From assembly GCA_016937915.1 (NCBI GenBank), contig JAFGVR010000055.1, forward strand, positions 1 to 5,439: DNA of 5,439 nucleotides, in the 5' to 3' direction. The DNA comes from Campylobacterales bacterium. Lineage in GTDB: Bacteria; Campylobacterota; Campylobacteria; Campylobacterales; Sulfurimonadaceae. The notes beneath the pieces are model-generated. The model saw nothing but the letters and a program-made list of their open reading frames with translations. It searched no databases and was not told where the DNA came from. This document shows positions 1 through 5,372 of the stretch, piece by piece. Each line of letters begins with the position of its first letter. The first letter of the stretch is position 1. The position numbers and the translations under genes were made by a program.

Positions 1-9
1 ATCGGATGC
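1..9 (+). other. Probable lipobox end (Ile-Gly-Cys), mature N-terminus of the secretin
   Basis: The first three in-frame codons are ATC GGA TGC, encoding I-G-C, followed by N-N-E-Y. This fits positions -2, -1 and +1 of a signal peptidase II site. The residue after Cys is Asn, not Asp, which is compatible with outer-membrane sorting by the Lol rules known from E. coli. The hydrophobic core of the signal peptide would lie upstream and cannot be seen, so this is a partial motif. Confidence 0.6.
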
Positions 10-1404
10 AACAATGAGTATAAACAAGAGATTATGAAAAAAGAGATTGAACAAAATGTTTACGATACCCCAAGGGAGTTTTACAAACAAGAAGCTATCA
101 AGGTAGTAGAGATAGATGCACAAAACTTTCAGATACTAAAAAATGAGATACCAGATAGTCAAAATATCAAAAAAGTAAAAATTTTAGGGGCAAAACTAGA
201 TGATGTGATAGCACTACTAACTGAAGCTACAGAGCAAAATATCATATTTCAAACACAGCCTCAAAACTCATACAATTCAAACTACAATAACTACGATGAG
301 AACACAAATACCCAAACAAACAATTCAAATAACATAGATAACGATGAGGAGCAGATAAAAGACTCCTTAGTATATGTATCTGCATCAAACATAAGTTTTG
401 GAAGACTTCTAAAAAAAACAGTAGGTGATAAACTTAGCATCAGATACGATGATGAGACCTACTATCTAGGCTACCTAAAAACAGTAACTCTAAAGATCCC
501 ATCCCTCTCAGGGCTTAATGGTGAGCTTAAAAAAACATTGGAGACTTTGGGAGCTATAAATATAGTTCACGATGCCATAACATCATCTGTAACATTTTCA
601 GCTCGTGAAAAAGAGTATATGGAGATCATGAAGTACCTAGAGATCCTTAGAGATAACCTCTATGTTATAGAGTACGATATAGCTATATACAATGTTGAGC
701 TAAAAGATAATTACAACTTAGGGATAGATTGGAACCTTGTAACTAACCAAAACAAAGAGATATCATTTAACTCCAAAACAAGTTCAAGTTTTGGCTCAAC
801 TACACTCACAGGGACTACCTCAAGTTTGGGTGCTATATTTAACGCGGCAAACCTTACAGGCTCTATGATAGCTCAAACACTAACTCAGTTTGGAAAAGTT
901 GAGAGCATCCAACGCCCTCGCCTTTTGGGGATAGCTGGAACAGATGTTACACTTATAGATGGGCTTGAAGAGCCTTACATAAAAGAGATAAAAACAACTT
1001 CGGTTGGTGATAGTGGAGTTCAAACATCAACTGTAAGTGCATCTGCACTTAGTGGCATCAAAGTGACCCTAAACTCAAATATCCTCGATGAAACAGTTTT
1101 AACAGATATATCTTTAGATATAAATGATGTAGTATCATACAGCAGTTTTGAGGTAGATGGAACTACATACTCCCAACCAAAGATGCAAACAAAAACCATC
1201 AAAAGCTCTATGAGGGTTCAACCAGGGGTGCCTATCGTGATATCGGGGCTTTTTAAAAACAAGCTAGATAAGGGTTATAAAGGTTTACCAGGTGTATCTT
1301 CCACACCAGCTAGAGTTCTTGGTGGAAGTGAATATGACGCGGCTATAAAAAGTGAGATGGTTATCATAGTGACCCCTAGAGTTATCAGATATGTTATGAA
1401 GTGA
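1..1404 (+). CDS. Outer-membrane secretin, probable lipoprotein (PilN/BfpB/TcpC-like), 5'-truncated
   Basis: This gene encodes the outer-membrane channel through which a type IV filament would exit. The frame is open from base 1, so the start lies outside the window. An internal ATG at 34 has no claim to be the real start, because codons 1-3 read Ile-Gly-Cys, the end of a lipobox. Numbering from that ATG: residues about 48-73 and 111-146 look like the two halves of an N0/STN domain, separated by an Asn-rich insert at 77-107. Residues about 150-230 resemble a secretin N1-type region. Residues 285-452 are the C-terminal secretin barrel domain, with VESIQRPRLLGIAG (289-302), VPIVISGLFKN (399-409), a KGLPGVS loop (416-422) and the final strand SEMVIIVTPRVI (440-451). 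Lipidated secretins are typical of the type IVb families BfpB, TcpC and R64 PilN, although MshL is an alternative relative. The secretin assignment is firm; the subfamily is inferred. The next gene starts 4 nt after the stop. Confidence 0.93.
   Translation: MGCNNEYKQEIMKKEIEQNVYDTPREFYKQEAIKVVEIDAQNFQILKNEIPDSQNIKKVKILGAKLDDVIALLTEATEQNIIFQTQPQNSYNSNYNNYDENTNTQTNNSNNIDNDEEQIKDSLVYVSASNISFGRLLKKTVGDKLSIRYDDETYYLGYLKTVTLKIPSLSGLNGELKKTLETLGAINIVHDAITSSVTFSAREKEYMEIMKYLEILRDNLYVIEYDIAIYNVELKDNYNLGIDWNLVTNQNKEISFNSKTSSSFGSTTLTGTTSSLGAIFNAANLTGSMIAQTLTQFGKVESIQRPRLLGIAGTDVTLIDGLEEPYIKEIKTTSVGDSGVQTSTVSASALSGIKVTLNSNILDETVLTDISLDINDVVSYSSFEVDGTTYSQPKMQTKTIKSSMRVQPGVPIVISGLFKNKLDKGYKGLPGVSSTPARVLGGSEYDAAIKSEMVIIVTPRVIRYVMK
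262..354 (+). repeat. Low-complexity Asn/Thr/Asp-rich linker inside the secretin N0 region
   Basis: Codons 77-107 (counted from the ATG at 34) encode a stretch dominated by Asn with Tyr, Thr, Ser, Asp and Gln. The DNA is AAC/AAT/ACA-rich and irregularly repetitive. It falls between a beta-alpha-beta segment ending NIIFQ and the following segment DSLVYVSA, which is where an N0/STN domain would turn. It is probably a disordered loop of variable length. Confidence 0.6.
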
Positions 1405-1408
1405 TAGT

Positions 1409-2203
1409 ATGGCGATATTTACAGCTGGATGCATTGAGCTAACTACAGACATCAGAAAAATCAGAAACAGTGTTTACGACTTAGCCAAGTACGACCTAGA
1501 CTCCCCTGCTATGAAGGTATCTGTTAGAAAGTCAAACACCTGCATAAACTTCATAGCTTTTTTACCAAAAGATAAGATAAACAAAGAAAACATCCTCAAA
1601 AAAGTATCTGAGTGTGAGAAAAGAAGTGTAGTTGTTTTTGAGCTTGACTATAAGTTTGTAGGTGTAGTTTGTGAGTATGGTCGCATCATCGATTACATCT
1701 TAGACAAACCAAAAGAGTTTGCAAAAGAGAGGGGTTATGAGACTGTTTTTGTTGACAACTCAAACGGTGTTGAACTTGTGATGTTTAACCTTGACACAAT
1801 AAATCGTGAGGCAAAAGCTGGATTTATGTCGTTAGGGTTTACCATCCTTTTAACTTCAGCTATATTTTTTAGCGGATATGCGCATCTAAAAGATACATGC
1901 ATCCACAGAGACAACAAAGATAACCTAGTTGAGCAATACAGAGAGCTTGTAAAAAAAGAGTTTGAGGTATCTAAAAAGATAGTTCAAAAAGTAGATACAG
2001 TTCAAGCTTTAGAAGATATAGAGAGACTGATGCAACTCTCAGGCTCAAACCTAGAAAGGTTTGAATACAAAAACGATAGATTTTGTGTAAAGGTAAAAAC
2101 ACCTCAACTAGAGCCACTTCTAAGGCTTCTTCCAAAAAATATGACCATAAAAGAGAAAGACACCATAGAGGGAAGTTTAGAGTACTGCTATGAAAAAATA
2201 TAA
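1409..2203 (+). CDS. Bitopic inner-membrane pilus assembly protein (BfpC/GspL-like, reduced PilM-PilN fusion)
   Basis: This 264-residue protein has one clear membrane segment at about 139-159 (SLGFTILLTSAIFFSGYAHL), preceded by basic residues (NREAK), so the N-terminus should be cytoplasmic. Residues 1-138 form an alternating strand/helix cytoplasmic domain too short for a complete actin-like PilM. Residues about 168-212 are charged and helical, likely a coiled coil. Residues about 215-264 look like a small beta-alpha-beta periplasmic domain. This plan matches BfpC and GspL, whose cytoplasmic heads bind the assembly ATPase and whose periplasmic parts contact the PilO/GspM partner. No sequence motif proves homology; the call rests on architecture and position between a secretin and a PilO-like gene. 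The start is forced: an in-frame TGA lies at 1397-1399 and ATG 1409 is the first start codon after it. No strong Shine-Dalgarno is visible, so coupling to the upstream stop at 1402-1404 is likely. Its last 14 nt overlap the next gene. Confidence 0.8.
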   Translation: MAIFTAGCIELTTDIRKIRNSVYDLAKYDLDSPAMKVSVRKSNTCINFIAFLPKDKINKENILKKVSECEKRSVVVFELDYKFVGVVCEYGRIIDYILDKPKEFAKERGYETVFVDNSNGVELVMFNLDTINREAKAGFMSLGFTILLTSAIFFSGYAHLKDTCIHRDNKDNLVEQYRELVKKEFEVSKKIVQKVDTVQALEDIERLMQLSGSNLERFEYKNDRFCVKVKTPQLEPLLRLLPKNMTIKEKDTIEGSLEYCYEKI

Positions 2204-2630
2204 CATCATCCTTATGTTTATACTGATACTTCTTACTATCAGTGTATCTAGCTACTTCTTCTACCTTGACATCATCTATGAAGATAAGATAGTAAAAGAG
2301 AATGTCGAATCGCTTTATGAGCTAAAAAAAGCAGCAGGTCGCCCTGTCATAGAGTACGCATCTGCTAAAGAGGTGGAGCAAAAAACTCACGACTACAACC
2401 AAATCATAGTTGAACTAAACCTAGATGCCATAGCAAGTGATGACAAAAAAGTGATAACCATAAAAGGGGTTATCCACAACAGCTACTCATATATGATACT
2501 AAAAAGGCTTTTAGAGATTATCAAAAATGATGAAGTAAATGTTGTAAGTAGTTGTGTTGGAAAAAACTGCACAGAGGATGAATACGGTTTTTTGATAAAA
2601 ATGAGACCATATTTGTTAAAGTTGAAATAA
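2190..2630 (+). CDS. Small single-span membrane protein, PilO/GspM-like
   Basis: This 146-residue protein has an N-terminal membrane anchor at about 5-27, a short charged helix at about 30-50, and a periplasmic domain. Its segments IIVELNLDA (71-79), KVITIKGVIH (87-96), YMILKRLLEII (101-111), EVNVVSSC (115-122) and FLIKMRPYLL (134-143) suggest a ferredoxin-like beta-beta-alpha-beta-beta fold. PilO and GspM share this fold and pair with PilN or GspL, which fits its position after the bitopic protein. It is shorter than most PilO proteins. Two cysteines (122 and 127, C-x4-C) could form a small periplasmic disulfide loop. The start overlaps the upstream gene by 14 nt, and TAGAG at 2178-2182 could serve as ribosome binding site at a 7-nt spacing. 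Its last codons contain the -35 element of the promoter for the pilin gene. The assignment is structural inference, and no family signature was recognised. Confidence 0.75.
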   Translation: MKKYNIILMFILILLTISVSSYFFYLDIIYEDKIVKENVESLYELKKAAGRPVIEYASAKEVEQKTHDYNQIIVELNLDAIASDDKKVITIKGVIHNSYSYMILKRLLEIIKNDEVNVVSSCVGKNCTEDEYGFLIKMRPYLLKLK

Positions 2631-2643
2631 TTTTTGCCGATTT
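2617..2643 (+). promoter_or_regulatory. Sigma-28 (FliA) promoter for the pilin gene
   Basis: The -35 element TAAAGTTG (2617-2624) and the -10 element GCCGATTT (2636-2643) are separated by exactly 11 nt. The enterobacterial FliA consensus is TAAAGTTT-N11-GCCGATAA, so 13 of 16 positions match with exact spacing. The CGATTT core also fits the CGATWT form described for Campylobacter sigma-28 promoters. The -35 lies in the last codons of the PilO-like gene. Transcription would start near 2650, giving a leader of about 27 nt that carries a strong Shine-Dalgarno. No second match of this quality was seen in the window. Confidence 0.8.
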
Positions 2644-2665
2644 TGAGCTTATGGAAATGTAAAAA

Positions 2666-2670
2666 AAGGA
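2666..2670 (+). promoter_or_regulatory. Strong ribosome binding site (AAGGA) of the major pilin
   Basis: AAGGA ends 6 nt before ATG 2677 and is the best Shine-Dalgarno in the window. It selects ATG 2677 over the in-frame ATG at 2704, which has no comparable site and would leave only a 4-residue leader. The site sits between a run of A (2661-2667) and a run of T (2671-2676), so it could fall in the loop of a weak A-T hairpin. Confidence 0.8.
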
Positions 2671-2676
2671 TTTTTT

Positions 2677-3294
2677 ATGAGAACAAGACAGGTTCGTAAT
2701 GGTATGAGAAGCGGTATATCTATCGTTGAGATGATGGTTGCGGTATTTTTGTTTGGTGTTATCTCTACCATTGGTTATAAGTACGCTAAAAACTATTACA
2801 ATGTTTCACTAGCAGGCAAACAAACTTTAGTGGCTGCTATAGTTGACCAAGCTACACAGCTTAGTAATGCTTATGAGCTTTATGAAACAAAAACTGGTTC
2901 AGCACCTGCAAGTGTTGCAGCTTTAAGTGCAGATAATGTTCAGATTTTAAAAGAGACACCACCTGCGATATCTACACTTTCTAGTGGATGGACTTTAAAT
3001 AAAACTCTTGAGATAGATGGTGATGGTAATGGCGATGACTTTGCTTTTCTTTACCCTATAGATGTACCAGTTACAGATGCTGAAAAACTTGAGTATTGTA
3101 ATATCTTAAACAATATGATAGATAGTGAATGGGATTTTGATTCAACATACAACGCTGTAAATAATGTTGCTACAGAAGAGGTAAATGATGCAGAGGGGAT
3201 GTACGCTAAATCAACAAATAAGTTTAAACACATAATGTGTTATGCTGATGACTCTAGTACAATGTTTTTTGCGTTTGTTCAACAACTAAACTAG
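2677..3294 (+). CDS. Type IV prepilin, probable major pilin
   Basis: This 205-residue prepilin would be the main filament subunit. The leader MRTRQVRNGMRSG is basic and 13 residues long, intermediate in length as in many type IVb prepilins. Cleavage after Gly13 leaves a mature protein starting ISIVE, with the conserved Glu at position 5 followed by a hydrophobic helix to about residue 32. The globular domain (about 50-205) has two cysteines, C141 and C188, placed to close a C-terminal disulfide D-region. Residues 114-121 (DGDGNGDD) resemble a calcium-binding loop. Several features suggest it is the major pilin: its own FliA-type promoter, the strongest ribosome binding site, and distinct codon use (7 of 11 Gly codons are GGT against 8 of 27 in the secretin). 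A prepilin peptidase is required and is not in the window. An abundant minor pilin or a pseudopilin remains possible. Confidence 0.88.
   Translation: MRTRQVRNGMRSGISIVEMMVAVFLFGVISTIGYKYAKNYYNVSLAGKQTLVAAIVDQATQLSNAYELYETKTGSAPASVAALSADNVQILKETPPAISTLSSGWTLNKTLEIDGDGNGDDFAFLYPIDVPVTDAEKLEYCNILNNMIDSEWDFDSTYNAVNNVATEEVNDAEGMYAKSTNKFKHIMCYADDSSTMFFAFVQQLN
3016..3039 (+). other. Putative calcium-binding loop (DxDxNxDD) in the pilin
   Basis: Codons 114-121 encode DGDGNGDD, followed by a hydrophobic FAFLY strand. Alternating acidic or Asn side chains with glycines occur in EF-hand-like, FG-GAP and thrombospondin-type calcium loops. Calcium binding is established for the T2SS major pseudopilin GspG, but at a different site. 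Metal binding here is inferred from the motif alone. Confidence 0.45.
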
Positions 3295-3300
3295 AGCTTG
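3292..3300 (+). promoter_or_regulatory. Stop/TTG-start junction between the two prepilin genes
   Basis: The first pilin stops at TAG 3292-3294; after a single AGC codon, TTG at 3298-3300 begins the second prepilin in the same frame. The in-frame stop excludes any earlier start, and the next in-frame ATG (codon 20) would remove the prepilin leader, so TTG is forced. The only Shine-Dalgarno-like bases are TAGAG (3292-3296), only 1 nt from the start. Initiation is therefore probably by ribosomes terminating on the upstream pilin, at reduced efficiency. Confidence 0.7.
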
Positions 3301-3783
3301 AAAAAAGCTTTCTCACTTCTAGAACTTCTTATAGTCATAACCCTTTTGGGGATTATGACTGTTTTATCACTGAGCTACTTCAACACCTCGACCATAGCCA
3401 AAGAGCATATAAAAACTCAGTTCCAATCCCACTTACAAATCATCACAACTTTAGTTTTACAGTGTAAAGAGTTAAGTGCAGATATGCCTAGTGATGCTGG
3501 AGTGGATGCAAGTGACACTTTAGTTCGCACCCTTAGATGCGACACCTCAACACCTTATACACTTGATGATGGGACGCATGGATTTATCCCACAGCCCATA
3601 AACGGTTTTAGTGATTTTAAAGCTACTGAGAGTGGAGATGAGTTTTACATCTCTACAGAGGCAAATAAAAACACAACTAACGAAGATGTTTTAAATGACC
3701 TAAACTCTGTATATTCTACTAACCAATACACCCTAACTTCAGATGCTACAAAAATCTATTTGAAGTTTTATATATCTAAATAA
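3298..3783 (+). CDS. Prepilin-like protein, probable minor pilin or pseudopilin
   Basis: This 161-residue protein begins with a short basic leader, MKKA, then FSLLELLIVITLLGIM, the classic class-a prepilin and T2SS pseudopilin signature with Glu at mature position 5. The residue at -1 is Ala rather than the usual Gly; Ala is tolerated by some prepilin peptidases but should be noted. The membrane helix runs to about residue 26, and a helical stem to about 58 is followed by a globular domain of about 100 residues. Cysteines at 56 and 81 may pair. Initiation at TTG 3298 is forced by an in-frame stop two codons upstream. Poor initiation next to a strong pilin gene suggests a lower dose, as expected for a minor pilin that primes or tips the filament. 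The class-a-like leader differs from the longer leader of the preceding pilin. Its exact role is not evident from sequence. Confidence 0.85.
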   Translation: MKKAFSLLELLIVITLLGIMTVLSLSYFNTSTIAKEHIKTQFQSHLQIITTLVLQCKELSADMPSDAGVDASDTLVRTLRCDTSTPYTLDDGTHGFIPQPINGFSDFKATESGDEFYISTEANKNTTNEDVLNDLNSVYSTNQYTLTSDATKIYLKFYISK

Positions 3784-3792
3784 TGCTATAAT
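3784..3792 (+). promoter_or_regulatory. Extended -10 sigma-70-type promoter ahead of the ATPase gene
   Basis: TGCTATAAT begins directly after the TAA stop of the second prepilin (3781-3783). It is a perfect TGn-TATAAT extended -10, the form usual in Campylobacterota housekeeping promoters, which often lack a -35 box. TTGAAG at 3760-3765 is 21 nt upstream, too far for a standard -35. Transcription would start around 3799-3800, leaving a leader of about 10 nt before ATG 3810, short but containing AAAGAG. Confidence 0.55.
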
Positions 3793-3809
3793 CCAACCAA
3801 AAAGAGCTT

Positions 3810-5372
3810 ATGAAGTTAGAAGAGATTTTAAATCAAAAACAGATAAAAGTGTGTGAAGATGAGCAGTTTTACTACCAAAGGCTTGGTGTAAAAAAAACTC
3901 TTTTACAAATCGCTTATGAACATAACTTCATCCAAAAAAAAGAGACCCAAAACAGCTACTCCCTTGAACTTTTAAAAAAGTATGAAATCATAATCGACAA
4001 AGAGGATGATAATGCTTTTTACATCCACACAAAAGAGCTTATAGGTGATGTTATAAAAGGTGAGCTTGAAGATACACTTGGTAAAAGTGTCATCCAAACC
4101 ACTATCCCCGTTCGTGAGTTCAACCAAAAATTTACCTCTATCTTAAGTGTAGATCCAGATGCCATAGAGAAAAAGATAAAAAAATTCAACGCTCTTGACT
4201 ATGATGATACGCAGATTTTGGAGCTTTTGGAGATGGTTTTAAAACACGCTGTAAAAAATGGCGTGAGTGACATCCACATAAACGCTTATGAGGAGTTTTA
4301 CTGGCTAAGATACAGACAAAGCGGTAAAGTTGGTGCAAAATATCTTCTAAACAAAGAGTTGGCACAAAGATTTTCACTCATCTTAAAAGAGCGATGCAAC
4401 CTTGACCTCATAGATTTGCAAACTCCAAAAAGTGGCGGTTTTAGCAAAGAGTTTGATGCAAATCTCATAGACTTTAGGGTAGAGATAGCTCCATCACTCT
4501 TTGGGGAAAACATAGTTATCAGGATACTTGATAAATCAAACAACATAAAGTCTATCAAAAAACTTTTCCCATCATCTCACCCCATGAGTGAGCATCTATA
4601 CCGCTACATCAACCAAAAAAACGGCTTTTTTTTAGTAGTGGGGCCAACGGGGAGTGGTAAAAGTACAACCCTAAATGGCATCATCAACAACCGTGACAGA
4701 CTCCATGAGATCATCTACACCATCGAAGACCCAATAGAGTACAAGATAGATTTTGTAACGCAGTATCAGACCAATGATGAGATAGGTCTTGATTTTAAAA
4801 CTATCATGAAATCCATCATGCGTCAAGACCCTGATGTGATAGTTATAGGGGAGATGAGAGATGCCACTAGCATCCAAAGTGCCTTAAAAGCGGCTCACAG
4901 TGGTCACATGGTTTACTCAACACTTCACACAACCAACTCATATATGGCACTAGAGAGGATCCGTGATGAGGGTGGGGATCTTTTCATCCTTGCATATTCA
5001 CTAACTGGGGTCATAGCCCAAAGACTTGTACCAAAACTTTGTGAGTGCAAAGTTTTATCGCAAAACCAAAAAGGTAAAAAATACTTCAAAACAGACAAAT
5101 TTGGGTACGAGAAAAAAGGGTGTGTGAAGTGTAATTTCACAGGCTACAACTCACGCACACTGCTAAGTGACATGGTGTTTATCCCACCAGATATGAAAAC
5201 CAGATACTCTTTTTACATGGCACTTAAAAACTCAACCGTTTTAAAAGCGTGGGATAACTTCATCACTTTTAGCTACTACCAATCAGCAAAGTACCTCTAT
5301 GATGAGGGGTTATGCGATTTTGAGAGTTTGCAAAATGAGCTTTTCTCTTTGGGGTATGTTGATGAAGATTAA
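3810..5372 (+). CDS. GspE/PilB-family pilus assembly ATPase
   Basis: This 520-residue cytoplasmic hexameric ATPase would power subunit extraction and filament growth, with a length close to R64 PilQ, BfpD and TcpT. Residues 1 to about 125 are not a recognisable MshEN or standard GspE N-domain. Residues about 130-245 form the N2 domain, with VSDIHINAYEEFYWLRYRQSG (152-172) and DFRVEIAPSLFGENIVIRIL (221-240). The motor domain has Walker A GPTGSGKST (278-286), the Asp box YTIEDPIEY (303-311), Walker B with RQDPDVIVIGEMRD (338-351) and the His box AAHSGHMVYSTLHTT (361-375). A zinc-type tetracysteine follows, but as C411-x-C413 and C438-x2-C441, so the first pair is CxC. All catalytic motifs are intact. 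The tetracysteine and the second-pilin context favour assembly over PilT-type retraction. ATG 3810 follows AAAGAG at 3801-3806, and its last 11 nt overlap the next gene. Confidence 0.95.
   Translation: MKLEEILNQKQIKVCEDEQFYYQRLGVKKTLLQIAYEHNFIQKKETQNSYSLELLKKYEIIIDKEDDNAFYIHTKELIGDVIKGELEDTLGKSVIQTTIPVREFNQKFTSILSVDPDAIEKKIKKFNALDYDDTQILELLEMVLKHAVKNGVSDIHINAYEEFYWLRYRQSGKVGAKYLLNKELAQRFSLILKERCNLDLIDLQTPKSGGFSKEFDANLIDFRVEIAPSLFGENIVIRILDKSNNIKSIKKLFPSSHPMSEHLYRYINQKNGFFLVVGPTGSGKSTTLNGIINNRDRLHEIIYTIEDPIEYKIDFVTQYQTNDEIGLDFKTIMKSIMRQDPDVIVIGEMRDATSIQSALKAAHSGHMVYSTLHTTNSYMALERIRDEGGDLFILAYSLTGVIAQRLVPKLCECKVLSQNQKGKKYFKTDKFGYEKKGCVKCNFTGYNSRTLLSDMVFIPPDMKTRYSFYMALKNSTVLKAWDNFITFSYYQSAKYLYDEGLCDFESLQNELFSLGYVDED

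Noticed and set aside
34..36. ATG 34 as the true start of the secretin
   Set aside because: The reading frame continues to base 1 and upstream codons encode a plausible lipobox; starting at 34 would leave the secretin without any export signal.
670..680. CGATAT inside the secretin gene as a Campylobacter-type sigma-28 -10
   Set aside because: There is no matching -35 upstream and no gene start downstream; it is a short word expected by chance in AT-rich coding DNA.
1020..1202. Minus-strand open frame of 60 codons inside the secretin gene
   Set aside because: It lies wholly within a strongly supported plus-strand secretin domain and shows no motif or upstream ribosome binding site; the same applies to the minus-strand frames at 1735-1917, 3051-3233, 4186-4377, 4298-4558, 4671-4877 and 4925-5140.
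1411..1418. GGCGATAT, resembling a sigma-28 -10 element at the start of the bitopic protein gene
   Set aside because: No TAAA-type -35 element lies at the required 11-nt spacing, and the bases are the start codons of the gene.
2631..2676. Possible terminator between the PilO-like gene and the pilin gene
   Set aside because: T runs are present but no GC-rich stem precedes them; the region is better explained by the promoter and ribosome binding site.
2704..2706. Alternative ATG start for the major pilin
   Set aside because: It lacks a well-placed Shine-Dalgarno, whereas ATG 2677 has AAGGA at a 6-nt spacing.
4360..4375. TGGCAC-N5-TTTTC, resembling a sigma-54 promoter
   Set aside because: The essential GC of the -12 element is missing and the site lies in the conserved ATPase coding region with no gene start after it.
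3810..5372. Identification of the ATPase as a PilT-type retraction motor
   Set aside because: It carries a large N2 domain and a tetracysteine region typical of GspE/PilB assembly ATPases and is about 150 residues longer than PilT.
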